Assembly: GCA_016929595.1 (NCBI GenBank)
Contig: JAFGIN010000017.1
Span: 1 to 64,000 of the forward strand
Length of the DNA: 64,000 nt
From: Chitinispirillaceae bacterium
GTDB taxonomy: Bacteria; Fibrobacterota; Chitinivibrionia; Chitinivibrionales; Chitinispirillaceae
Direction: 5' to 3'
The notes beneath the pieces were generated by a model that ran no database searches, was not told the origin of the DNA, and saw only the letters and a list, made by a program, of their open reading frames with translations. The position numbers and the translations under genes were made by a program. Below, in pieces: positions 17,199-25,309 of the stretch; position 1 is the stretch's first letter; the number at the start of each line of letters is the position of its first letter.

Positions 17199-18356
17199 AT
17201 GCGATTCAGTATTGTAATACCAACATATAACAGCAGGCGGTCCCTCAGGAATACATTAGAATCCCTCAATTATCAATCGGGATACAAGAGTGGAGATTAT
17301 GAAGTTGTTGTTGCTGATGATGGCTCGACTGATGACACGTACGATTTTATAAAAAGCACTCCCAGAAACTACCAGATGCGTTATCTGTATCTTGAACGTA
17401 CTGCGCAATCGTGTCGTTCACGGACGAGAAATGAGGGGCGAAAAGCAGCACTGGGAGAAATAGTTGCTTACATGGATTCCGATATGATTGTTAAAAACAA
17501 TTTTCTGTCCGAAGTAGATCGTTATTTCAGACATGATGATCGTTTTGTTCTTTTGGGGACCCGTCTCATGATAGATGATCCTGTATGCTTTGACGAGATA
17601 AAAACCGGAAAGGTTTTCGAGCGGTATCAATTTAATCCCAAAAACTTCGATATTCTTGAATATCGTCATTACCTGTTCGAAAAATATTCTTATAATGCAA
17701 CAAAGATTTTGTTCCCATGGATGCAGGTTTATAGTTGCAATATTATTGTCGCGAAAAAATGGCTCGACCAAACGGGTGGCTTTGATGAAAATCTTAAAAA
17801 GTGGGGAATGGAAGATGTCGAGTTCGGCTATTCGCTCTATAAACTGGGACTTCGGATTGCTGTCAATGCCAGACTTGAGGCCATTCATCAGAACCATGGT
17901 GCACGTAACGATCTGATTATCGAAGAGAGTAAAAAAGTGGGCTATGATGAAAATATTGATTATTTCCTGAAAAAACATCCTGAAGCACTAGGATTCAGGC
18001 CATCAATCGGGCGTAAATGTCTCAGGGGAGATATTCCATTGCACAAATTTGATCTGTTCTTTCCGAAAAAAACAGTTTGTCTGAGATGCAATCATGAAAA
18101 AAATATTGACGAATTAAAAAATGAGATCACTCATTATATGAATCGTGAAGGATTTGATATTATTGTAGAAGATTACCGGGAGGATGTTGATCTGGATTTA
18201 TGGATACAAAATCTGGAAAATACAAAAAGTGTAGTTCGTTATTATCCTCAATCGAAGCGAATCAGTATGAAGGAATTCGAGGAATTCCTTGCAGAAGAAC
18301 GGCAGCGGCAACTTGATAGAGATGCTACACGGCATAGCCTGGCTGCAGCATCGTAA
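17199..18356 (+). CDS. Family 2 glycosyltransferase with C-terminal extension
   Basis: A 385-residue protein. Residues 1-270 are a GT-A fold: FSIVIPTYNS at the start, VVADDGSTDDT (Asp40/Asp41), the metal-binding DSD (93-95), and GGFDENLKKWGMEDVEFGYSL, the acceptor/catalytic block of galactosyltransferase-like GT2 enzymes. About 110 further residues, from KKTVCLRCNHEKN on, are not part of the catalytic fold. They contain a CxxC and an acidic region and may bind partners. It starts 17 bp after the second radical-SAM gene. Confidence 0.88.
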   Translation: MRFSIVIPTYNSRRSLRNTLESLNYQSGYKSGDYEVVVADDGSTDDTYDFIKSTPRNYQMRYLYLERTAQSCRSRTRNEGRKAALGEIVAYMDSDMIVKNNFLSEVDRYFRHDDRFVLLGTRLMIDDPVCFDEIKTGKVFERYQFNPKNFDILEYRHYLFEKYSYNATKILFPWMQVYSCNIIVAKKWLDQTGGFDENLKKWGMEDVEFGYSLYKLGLRIAVNARLEAIHQNHGARNDLIIEESKKVGYDENIDYFLKKHPEALGFRPSIGRKCLRGDIPLHKFDLFFPKKTVCLRCNHEKNIDELKNEITHYMNREGFDIIVEDYREDVDLDLWIQNLENTKSVVRYYPQSKRISMKEFEEFLAEERQRQLDRDATRHSLAAAS

Positions 18357-18384
18357 GTAACTATGGCAAAAAAGCAGGCGATTC

Positions 18385-19353
18385 ATGACAAATAGACTTC
18401 CATTACCTACAGCGGCGGTTATCGATCCGGTAAATATGTGCAATTTAAGTTGCCATCTTTGCCCTACAGGACAAAAAAATCTCAAGTATCCGCAATCGCA
18501 CATGAGTTTAGAGAATTTTAAAAAAATCATCTGTAGATTTCCGGAATTGAAAACACTTGAACTGTATAATTGGGGTGAGCCGTTCCTGAACCCCTCTATA
18601 TTTGACATGATAAGTTATGCTAAGGAAAAAAGGATATTTACACAGATACATACGAATCTGTCTTTTAACAGGGACGATGCTTTTTTCAAGTCACTTGCGC
18701 TTAACAGTCCACACAAGCTGATCATATCTCTGGATGGTGCTTCCCGGGAAAGTTATTCGAGTTTCAGGGTACGCGGTAATTTTGATCTGGTAATAAATAA
18801 TTTGATCAAAGTCAAACGTTTGCAGAAAGAATATGGAGCGAGTTCGTTTATTCAGTGGAAATATATAGTCAATGCATTCAACGAACATGAAATTCCACAG
18901 GCCAGGCAGATGGCTGGAGAAATGGGTATCCGCATTCAATTCGTACCTATGTCAATTGGTGATGAAATGGTAGACTTGCAGCATCGTGACAGTCTGGATG
19001 CCCGAAAGAAACAGTGGCTACCTTCTGATAGTGCATACCTTTTACCTCAGTATAAGAATCCAGCATCAAAACCTTTTAAGGGAATATGTACTTATCTATT
19101 CAAGACTATCGTAATCAATCCTGATGGAGGCGTTTTTCCCTGCTGCTACATTACTGATGAAAAGAACCTTTTTGGAAATCTTCTTCATGAAGATCTCGAA
19201 ACTATCTGGTACAATGAAAAATATGAACATTCAAGAAGCTTGTTTGTAGAGAATTGTAAAGCTGGTAACGCATGCAGGACAATCTGTGATGTATGTGCGA
19301 ATTTTGAAAAAAATTTCGGAACAATAGAAGATTTTTCTCCAAATATTACCTGA
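18385..19353 (+). CDS. Radical SAM/SPASM-domain enzyme (third of three)
   Basis: A 322-residue enzyme of the shorter SPASM type. CNLSCHLC uses Cys19, Cys23 and Cys26. ELYNWGEPFLNP is the GGE-equivalent motif, with Trp-Gly-Glu. The C-terminal CTYLFKTIVINPDGGVFPCCY...FGNLLHEDLETIWYN...CRTICDVC is the SPASM cluster region. This subtype is common beside surface-polysaccharide and secondary-metabolite genes. Substrate unknown. Confidence 0.92.
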   Translation: MTNRLPLPTAAVIDPVNMCNLSCHLCPTGQKNLKYPQSHMSLENFKKIICRFPELKTLELYNWGEPFLNPSIFDMISYAKEKRIFTQIHTNLSFNRDDAFFKSLALNSPHKLIISLDGASRESYSSFRVRGNFDLVINNLIKVKRLQKEYGASSFIQWKYIVNAFNEHEIPQARQMAGEMGIRIQFVPMSIGDEMVDLQHRDSLDARKKQWLPSDSAYLLPQYKNPASKPFKGICTYLFKTIVINPDGGVFPCCYITDEKNLFGNLLHEDLETIWYNEKYEHSRSLFVENCKAGNACRTICDVCANFEKNFGTIEDFSPNIT

Positions 19354-19367
19354 CGCGGATCTCTCTT

Positions 19368-20543
19368 ATGAAGAAAAAAATGCTGCTTGCATCACTGTTT
19401 AATGTGACGGCTGGATCGTATTATACAGAAGTTCTCCGGAAATGCATTTCATTTCTGAACCTGTTCAAGGACACCTACGATTTCTATGTACTTGATTTTG
19501 AGATGTTTTCCGATATGGACATCGCCAGTAATTATCTTTCACTGAATGGAAATACTGAAATAAGGAGTTTCGTGAATGATATTGCTAAAATTATCCCTGT
19601 CAAAGGCATTGTACAGGAGTCGATTTACGACCATTTCAATGTAGTTAAAGAACATAAAAATTTTGATGAAATTCCCTTTTTGAAATTTGCTGAAAAGGAA
19701 GCTTTTGATGTCATATATACCTTCAATAATTATGTCGATCCAGCGTTTAATAGAATCGCATCTCAGAAAAAATTACGATTCAAGGATATTCAACTTTTAT
19801 CGATGTATAGGAATCCAAAGTATTTCGATTATATGGCATATCGATATTGTACGTATCTTTTTCTAAATGAAAGCTTTAAAAAAATCAATGCAGCTAAATA
19901 TGAACTGATTGCAGATCCTCTTGACTTGCGTTATGTTGATTTTACCTATCTGTTACCAGATATTCCAGCAGCTGCAGAGCTGAATGGTGTGCATTTTGAG
20001 TGTTTCCCTTTTTATCAATATTATTATTTCCTGCATACAAAACCGGTTAAAAGAGAAAAAGAGCATCTCCTGATAACCGGATGTACCTTGTATGACAAAT
20101 GGCGTCAGGAACTTTTTGAGAGATATCTTACTGATATCTTTCGTAGCGAGTCGAATAATCCTGCATATCGCTGGTACCTTGCAGGTGATGCGTTTGGCAA
20201 AAGTCAAAATAGTTTTATTGAGCCTGAAGAGTTTAATAAGGAGATTGAAAAAAGCAGGTTTGGGGTTATTCTCAACACCTATGCTAAAGATATTATTTCG
20301 ACAAATAAAGTTTCTAATTTTATCAGTCGGAATTGCGTTCCTGTTATCTGTAAGGGGGCGGATGAGAAAAGCGGATTTTTTCCGGAAAAACTACTTGCTC
20401 AGCTTGAGGTTAAGGATGGCGATGAATTGAGAAGTTTTCTTATGAAATCAAATTATGATGAGTTGAATACTACCATCCAGAGGGAATTTGCCTATTATTA
20501 CACCATTGAATACTACAGATCTGTTTTTTCAAAGTTTTTCTGA
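19368..20543 (+). CDS. Putative GT-B-like glycosyltransferase, last gene of the cluster
   Basis: A 391-residue protein without signal peptide. No strong motif is visible. The N-terminal strand-turn-helix start, the central 'LLITGCTLYDKWRQELFERY' and the C-terminal 'SRFGVILNTYAKDIISTNKVSNFISRNCVPVICKG' resemble the second Rossmann half of spore-coat/CgeB-like glycosyltransferases, where the acceptor protein or glycan varies. The call is tentative. It follows the third radical-SAM gene by 14 bp and ends the run of co-directional biosynthetic genes. Confidence 0.45.
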   Translation: MKKKMLLASLFNVTAGSYYTEVLRKCISFLNLFKDTYDFYVLDFEMFSDMDIASNYLSLNGNTEIRSFVNDIAKIIPVKGIVQESIYDHFNVVKEHKNFDEIPFLKFAEKEAFDVIYTFNNYVDPAFNRIASQKKLRFKDIQLLSMYRNPKYFDYMAYRYCTYLFLNESFKKINAAKYELIADPLDLRYVDFTYLLPDIPAAAELNGVHFECFPFYQYYYFLHTKPVKREKEHLLITGCTLYDKWRQELFERYLTDIFRSESNNPAYRWYLAGDAFGKSQNSFIEPEEFNKEIEKSRFGVILNTYAKDIISTNKVSNFISRNCVPVICKGADEKSGFFPEKLLAQLEVKDGDELRSFLMKSNYDELNTTIQREFAYYYTIEYYRSVFSKFF

Positions 20544-20627
20544 TGAATATATATTCTAATGTATATTTATCAAATATCTGCATCTGTTTGACTATAGTTC
20601 TCAACTGTCAGAACGGAACGGTTTAAT

Positions 20628-21896
20628 ATGAAATTAAAGTTGTTTACCATTTCAGTGTGTTTGTCTTATTTTCTGAGTTTCGGAGCAAATTATCCATTTC
20701 CCAGAAACAAAGTCTTATTTGGAATCAAAACGACACAGGATGTTTCATCCATTGTTCAATCTACCTATGAAACCTGGCTTGCAACCTATTATGTAGAACA
20801 GGATACACTAGCCAGGATTACCTGGGATAACCGGGGGCAAACTGCAAGTGAAGGTATTGCTTATGGCATGTTAATAATGGTTTGCATGGACAATGCCATA
20901 AACAATACCAGGGATAAATTTGATAAATTATGGCGCTATTATAAAAAGTTCAGAGGTAGTAGTGGTGTTATGCATTGGAAGATCGATGAATTTTCTAACG
21001 TTGCCAGTGGTGGCCAGACTGGTGCTACCGATGCGGAACTTGATGCTGCAGCAGCACTGATCTTAGCGTATCGTCAATGGGGTGATGAAAAATACCGGAC
21101 TGATGCACAAGAGTTGATCGGAGCTATCTGGCGGACGGAAATAAATGCAGATGGCTTTATAAAGCCTGGCGATGCATGGGATGACAGAAAAAATCCATCC
21201 TATTTCAATATCGGAGCTATGGAGCTGTTTAAAAGTGTTGATACTAATAACTGGTCAAAGGTCATTAGTAACTCTTTTGACCTTCTCAACAAAGTCTGTG
21301 ATACCGCTACCGGACTGCCGCCGGACTGGTGTTCACAAGATGGATATACGGTAGATGGATTCGGATGGGAAGCGATCAGGGTACCCTGGCGTATGGCATG
21401 GGCATACTCCTGGTTTGGCACAAATGAAGCCAGTGTAATCAATAAGAAAATAGTGCACTGGGTACGTGGGGCTACCAATGATGATCCAACGGAGATTCAA
21501 TGTCTTTATACGTTATCTGGTGTCCCCACTGACACAACCAGAAATGCAGCTTATGTCGGTGGGCTTACATGTGCTGGTATGGTTGACGCGAGTAATCAAG
21601 CCTGGGTTGATGATGGTTTTTCGGCAACTCAGAATTCACTGTCTAATACCTACTACAAAAAAACACTTCAGGTGCTTTATTCACTTCTACTTTCAGGTAA
21701 CTTTTCACTGATGGTCGGAACTGAATCCGTTAGCAGATTCTCTCCTGTGGAGAAAACTATGCCACAAGTCCGTGCTAAACAGATGATAATAAGAACCGGA
21801 CACAACAAAATTTCAGGCCAGCATTTTTCGCTTACCGGAAAAAAAATGATTGATTGCGGTTCGACGACAGTTCAGCCGCTAATACAATTATGGTGA
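20628..21896 (+). CDS. Secreted family 8 glycoside hydrolase (endoglucanase type)
   Basis: A 422-residue enzyme with signal peptide (about 1-20). Family 8 signatures: TASEGIAYGMLI with the proton-donor Glu75, GATDAELDAA with Asp135 (equivalent of the conserved ATD), NPSYFNIGAM and EAIRVPWRMAWAY. The catalytic domain fills about 22-370. The C-terminal part (SGQHFSLTGKKMIDCGSTT...) begins like the sorting tails of other secreted proteins here but stops early, so the tail may be truncated. Substrate is probably cellulose, mixed-linkage glucan or xylan. It sits 84 bp after the biosynthetic cluster and probably has its own promoter. Confidence 0.93.
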   Translation: MKLKLFTISVCLSYFLSFGANYPFPRNKVLFGIKTTQDVSSIVQSTYETWLATYYVEQDTLARITWDNRGQTASEGIAYGMLIMVCMDNAINNTRDKFDKLWRYYKKFRGSSGVMHWKIDEFSNVASGGQTGATDAELDAAAALILAYRQWGDEKYRTDAQELIGAIWRTEINADGFIKPGDAWDDRKNPSYFNIGAMELFKSVDTNNWSKVISNSFDLLNKVCDTATGLPPDWCSQDGYTVDGFGWEAIRVPWRMAWAYSWFGTNEASVINKKIVHWVRGATNDDPTEIQCLYTLSGVPTDTTRNAAYVGGLTCAGMVDASNQAWVDDGFSATQNSLSNTYYKKTLQVLYSLLLSGNFSLMVGTESVSRFSPVEKTMPQVRAKQMIIRTGHNKISGQHFSLTGKKMIDCGSTTVQPLIQLW

Positions 21897-21899
21897 GTA

Positions 21900-21922
21900 C
21901 CGTAACCCGGGTTTGGTTACGG
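21900..21922. terminator. Hairpin between convergent GH8 and esterase genes
   Basis: CCGTAACC (21900-21907), a 7-nt loop CGGGTTT, and GGTTACGG (21915-21922) form a perfect 8-bp stem, followed by TTGTGTTTGC on the plus strand. Its position right after the GH8 stop and before the convergent esterase end fits a terminator. Confidence 0.65.
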
Positions 21923-21954
21923 TTGTGTTTGCATTTCACTCTGGAGTTGATCTG

Positions 21955-23001
21955 TCACTTCTGACAAAGTGAAGTTTTTCCTGAAACGGAAAACTCAGCA
22001 TTTGACACATTCCATAATACAACACGGCTGATAGTTCGGGCTGGGAGTCTGACTGATGTATTTCGTGTATCAGTTTTGAAAAGAACTTGTCCATTGAAGT
22101 CAAATAGTGTGACGACCGATCCACTTGGGAGTCGTGGAGAGATTTGAAGGTTACCGTGACTGAATTCAAATAGAGAATTCTCTCTTAAGGCATCATTTCG
22201 CATTCCAGTCCGTTTAATAACTGCTGTTGAGCGTTTTTGGGAAAGTAACCACTCAAGCAAACCAGATTCTTCACGTGCCTGCTCAATTCCGCCTGCGTGG
22301 GAGAGACCGGGATATTCGGTATATTTTACCATGGTTCCTCCTGCATTTTGAATCGAATTGTAAATAGCTTTGTTGCTATCAACCGGGCTGACTTCATCGC
22401 TGGCACCGGTTATAATCCATAGGGGAGTCTTTGCCATTTTCGCAGCGCCTTTATTTAACGTATATCCTGCTACATTGACAGCTCCGGCGAATCGCGACGG
22501 AAAATCAGAAAGTAATCGATAAATTCCTTCTCCTCCCATCGATTCTCCGTACAGGTACTGGCGTTGGGTATCAAAATTATGAGTAGTTATTAAACTGTCC
22601 AGTACAGTGAGTGCGTTCGTCATTTGCGGTCGAAGGCCGTTATCATACGTGCCTCCCCAGTCTGCGCAGGGATATTGTGTATTCTTTGTTTCGGGGGCGG
22701 TTGGTAAAAAGACAGCGCATGGTTCTATTGCGTTAAGTGCAGATATAATCCAGTGGTAACGGCTGACAGGGTCATTGTGGCATCCATGCAAAAACATGAC
22801 AATTGGTAACGGCTTGTCTGTTTTGGCCGGAAGATATAAACCCATTGGAGTTTCTTTGTATGTCCAGGAAACAAATTGCTCTGAGGTCTCTGCTGCAACC
22901 GTACGGACTGGCTTTTCATATGCACTACTCTGGTTACACAGCATAATTGCAAAAAGTTGAAAAAGTACCATGTTCAGTCGGGTTTTTAATCGAAAAACCA
23001 T
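21955..23001 (-). CDS. Secreted CE1-like esterase with C-terminal sorting-like tail
   Basis: A 348-residue alpha/beta hydrolase of the PHB-depolymerase/feruloyl-esterase group. It has a signal peptide (about 1-27), the oxyanion segment FLHGCHNDP (70-78), nucleophile Ser154 in GESMGG, probable Asp208 in DEVSPVDS and His235 in LSHAGG. Residues about 285-335 (GSVVTLFDFNGQVLFKTDTRN...RVVLWNV) resemble the C-terminal tails of secreted glycanases in Fibrobacterota and T9SS bacteria. The ATG at 23001 has AAGGAG seven bases upstream. It probably removes acyl groups from plant polysaccharides, fitting the GH8 neighbour. Confidence 0.85.
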   Translation of the reverse strand: MVFRLKTRLNMVLFQLFAIMLCNQSSAYEKPVRTVAAETSEQFVSWTYKETPMGLYLPAKTDKPLPIVMFLHGCHNDPVSRYHWIISALNAIEPCAVFLPTAPETKNTQYPCADWGGTYDNGLRPQMTNALTVLDSLITTHNFDTQRQYLYGESMGGEGIYRLLSDFPSRFAGAVNVAGYTLNKGAAKMAKTPLWIITGASDEVSPVDSNKAIYNSIQNAGGTMVKYTEYPGLSHAGGIEQAREESGLLEWLLSQKRSTAVIKRTGMRNDALRENSLFEFSHGNLQISPRLPSGSVVTLFDFNGQVLFKTDTRNTSVRLPARTISRVVLWNVSNAEFSVSGKTSLCQK

Positions 23002-23318
23002 TTAGAATCTCCTTCATAAAAATTTTTTTTGATAAATTCATATTCATTATTATATGTATGCCGTTATTTTTTTCAGAGTTCAGGTTGAAAAGCTTGAAAT
23101 AATGTCAATGCTCTGAAGTTATGACAGTTTAAACGTTTAAAAAACGAACGAAGCCTATCAAATTAAAAGAATCCTAACAATTATCAAGATCTACAATGTA
23201 ATCGAATAATACATGCTGTGTACGATAGAAATCAAGTAGTTCCGCTTATATATAAGAATGCTCTTGTAAGGATCAGGTTCCTGATCAATAAATCAAACAA
23301 TTTGTGTTTCACTGATGC
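23002..23318. other. Non-coding region upstream of the esterase
   Basis: About 320 AT-rich bases. It should contain the minus-strand promoter of the esterase, but no clear -35/-10 pair stands out. No coding sequence, RNA gene or repeat was seen. Confidence 0.4.
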
Positions 23319-23525
23319 TTACCAGTCAGCCTCAATAATCCCACCCTTGAATTGAAAATCCTCCATAGTTTTACATGGCAGGGTATACCTCCCTTTTCCC
23401 ATGGTGATAACGAGCTGGTTGCCGGTAATCCCAGAACTTTTAAAAAGTCGTGTCTGCGGAATTTCTGATATAAGCCCGGAAATCTGGCCTGATTGTCCTG
23501 TTACCCTTGAAAGTTTGGGGTGAAA
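23319..23525 (-). pseudogene. 3' remnant of a secreted-protein gene
   Basis: On the minus strand an open frame of about 68 codons ends at TAA (23321-23319) and reads, in part, KSSGITGNQLVITMGKGRYT followed by a Cys-Lys-Thr and a final G-G-I-I-E-A-D-W. The pattern is like a beta-rich C-terminal sorting tail. Upstream the frame is closed by TGA with no start codon. It is best explained as the end of a decayed gene, cut near the repeat element at 23583. Confidence 0.4.
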
Positions 23526-23582
23526 AAGGATTCAAGCTCCAACGTTTTTTTCCCTTATGTAGCTGGATAAATTATTTTAAAA

Positions 23583-23698
23583 GAGGTAATTGCAAAAGTT
23601 TGCCTCAACCCTCCTTCGTGTCGAGCTTGGGATCAGGGTGCGTTTTTTGAGCGTTTGTTGAGCGGAGTCGAACAAACGGGGACTTTTGCAATTACCTC
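23583..23698. repeat. 116-bp MITE-like element with 17-bp inverted ends
   Basis: Perfect 17-bp inverted ends: GAGGTAATTGCAAAAGT (23583-23599) and its complement at 23682-23698. Inside, CGTTTGTT (23652-23659) and AACAAACG (23671-23678) form a second hairpin with loop GAGCGGAGTCG. That inner unit resembles the 'GAGCGxAGTCGAA' palindromes dispersed in many bacterial genomes (from memory). A diverged second copy lies at 3260-3367. No coding content. Confidence 0.75.
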
Positions 23699-23758
23699 AG
23701 GAATATAACTGTAATAGTACATCTAAACTGCTCAATACCATTTTCAAGGAACTCATCA

Positions 23759-24628
23759 ATGCACCATAGTATCAATTTCTTCTCTGAAGGCTCAAAAATC
23801 GCTGCACATCTCTATCTCCCATCACCAATTTCAGCCCCACTCCCTGCGGTTATATTTTGTCATGGTTTTGCAGGAGTAAAAGAGCTACTTCTTCCAGATT
23901 TTGCACGTTATTTTAGCGAACGCGGCTATGCTGCACTATGCTTTGATTACCGGGGATTTGGTGAAAGTGAAGGTGAGCGTGGACGACTGGTGCCAGAATA
24001 TCAGATCAGAGATATACAAAATGCTATTACGTACCTGCAAAGTCGTGAAGATATCGATGGCGATAAAATCGGTCTGTGGGGATCATCGTTCGGAGGCGCA
24101 AACGCAATTGTAACTGCTGCGAGAGATAAGCGTGTCAAATGTCTCTGTGTGCAGCTCACATTTGGTGATGGTGAACGGGTTATCACAGGTGCGATGTCTC
24201 CGGAAGAAAAATCGAAGTTTCTCGATACTATCCGTAAAATGCAGCAGAAAAAAGTGACATCCAATAAGGAACACATGGTTCCGATCCATAAAGTTCTTTC
24301 TGATGAACAATCAAAAACGTTTTACAATGAAAATGTTGTGTTATTTCCCGCATTGGAGAATAAAATTCCATTTTTGACTGTTGCCGAAACTTTGGGGCAT
24401 AAACCCGAATTGTTTCTTGATGATCTAGCTATACCGATTCATATCGTTTCTGCAGCTGATGATAGTGTTAATCCCCCACAGGAATCCCAAATCTTATATG
24501 AAAAGGCTCATGAACCAAAAACACATCTTGTTGTTGAAGGTGCAAGCCATTATAAGGTGTATGAGGGTGAATTTTTTAACCTTGTTGCGAATGCTCAGAT
24601 GGAGTGGTTTCGTAAGTATCTTGGGTGA
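23759..24628 (+). CDS. Alpha/beta hydrolase (serine aminopeptidase/S33-like)
   Basis: A 289-residue cytoplasmic hydrolase without signal peptide. VIFCHGFAGVKE (31-42) is the oxyanion segment, LWGSSFGG (107-114) gives nucleophile Ser110, HIVSAADDSVNP the acid, and EGASHYKVYEG the catalytic His. An insertion of about 60 residues between the nucleophile and acid blocks (FGDGERVITGAMSPEEKSKF...) forms a cap domain. Related proteins hydrolyse esters or small amides. The substrate cannot be stated. It stands alone between two non-coding regions. Confidence 0.85.
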   Translation: MHHSINFFSEGSKIAAHLYLPSPISAPLPAVIFCHGFAGVKELLLPDFARYFSERGYAALCFDYRGFGESEGERGRLVPEYQIRDIQNAITYLQSREDIDGDKIGLWGSSFGGANAIVTAARDKRVKCLCVQLTFGDGERVITGAMSPEEKSKFLDTIRKMQQKKVTSNKEHMVPIHKVLSDEQSKTFYNENVVLFPALENKIPFLTVAETLGHKPELFLDDLAIPIHIVSAADDSVNPPQESQILYEKAHEPKTHLVVEGASHYKVYEGEFFNLVANAQMEWFRKYLG

Positions 24629-25229
24629 GATGAATATCATGGTGCTACAATTTTGGAAATCTGTAATGGGGCACATTAGAGGACGCACCTCATGCATTGT
24701 AAATGTTAAGTTGAAAAAAGACTGTACAGATTACAAAACCGTTTAGTCTTGTCTTCTATCGCTGCATTTGCTATTCCGTGAATTGAGAATTACGCTTCGC
24801 ATCCAGTTGCGCGCCCTTTCAGTAAAAACCGGGATTGAATGCGTCGTCGATCGCATTTGCTATTTTCGGGGTTGCATACAGGTTCATGGTTGCGTCCATG
24901 GCAATTACCCTTCGGGATGTTCTCCGGCCGTCAGGCCCCTGTGAGTCAGGTCCATCAACATCTGTGTCGATGATCATTGTGTAAGTGTCGTCAAACTAAC
25001 CAAGACGATCCAACTGGATGCGTAACCTCTAAAAACAGATTTTGATTCGCTATGATCCAGCTATCAAGTGGTGTCTTTTGACATCACTCATAATTCATGC
25101 CGTAATTCATTGATTACAAATGAATTACACGGAACGCTGCAGTCAGGTGGGGTGAAATGACCACAAAAAAGATCTATGCTGTTTTTTGGCTAATCTATGT
25201 AACTCTTTTAAATTCAATGAAATATCGTT
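24629..25229. other. Gene-poor region with remnant and inverted repeats
   Basis: About 600 bases with no complete gene. It contains the minus-strand remnant at 24819-24995. A 12-bp inverted repeat, CGCATCCAGTTG (24798-24809) and CAACTGGATGCG (25011-25022), flanks that remnant and may mark an insertion or rearrangement. The remainder is AT-rich upstream DNA of the next gene. Confidence 0.4.
24819..24995 (-). pseudogene. Minus-strand coding remnant, C-terminal fragment
   Basis: A 58-codon minus-strand open segment ending in TGA (24821-24819) reads as convincing protein: DDTYTMIIDTDVDGPDSQGP, then a basic stretch, then MNLYATPKIANAIDDAFNPG. The frame is cut by TAG just upstream and there is no ribosome-binding site, so it is probably the 3' end of a lost gene. 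The 'IDTDVDGPDSQGPDG' pattern recalls the C-termini of prepilin-like proteins, but this is not certain. Confidence 0.4.
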
Positions 25230-25246
25230 TTGGCACACAGTTTGAT
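25230..25246 (+). promoter_or_regulatory. Sigma54-like -24/-12 element
   Basis: TTGGCACACAGTTTGAT has the -24 block TTGGCAC and correct spacing to a -12 block TTGAT. The usual GC of the -12 element is GA here. It lies 64 bp before the ATG at 25310. A sigma54 activator gene occurs 5.7 kb downstream, so a functional link is possible but unproven. Confidence 0.35.
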
Positions 25247-25309
25247 TAATTTCTCTCACAACAAACGAAGGACTGGGAAACAATAAAACATTTATAACGG
25301 GAGGCTTCC

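Noticed and set aside
17418-17978. 186-codon minus-strand frame opposite the GT2 gene
   Set aside because: Antisense shadow of a gene with clear GT2 motifs; no motif or start signal of its own.
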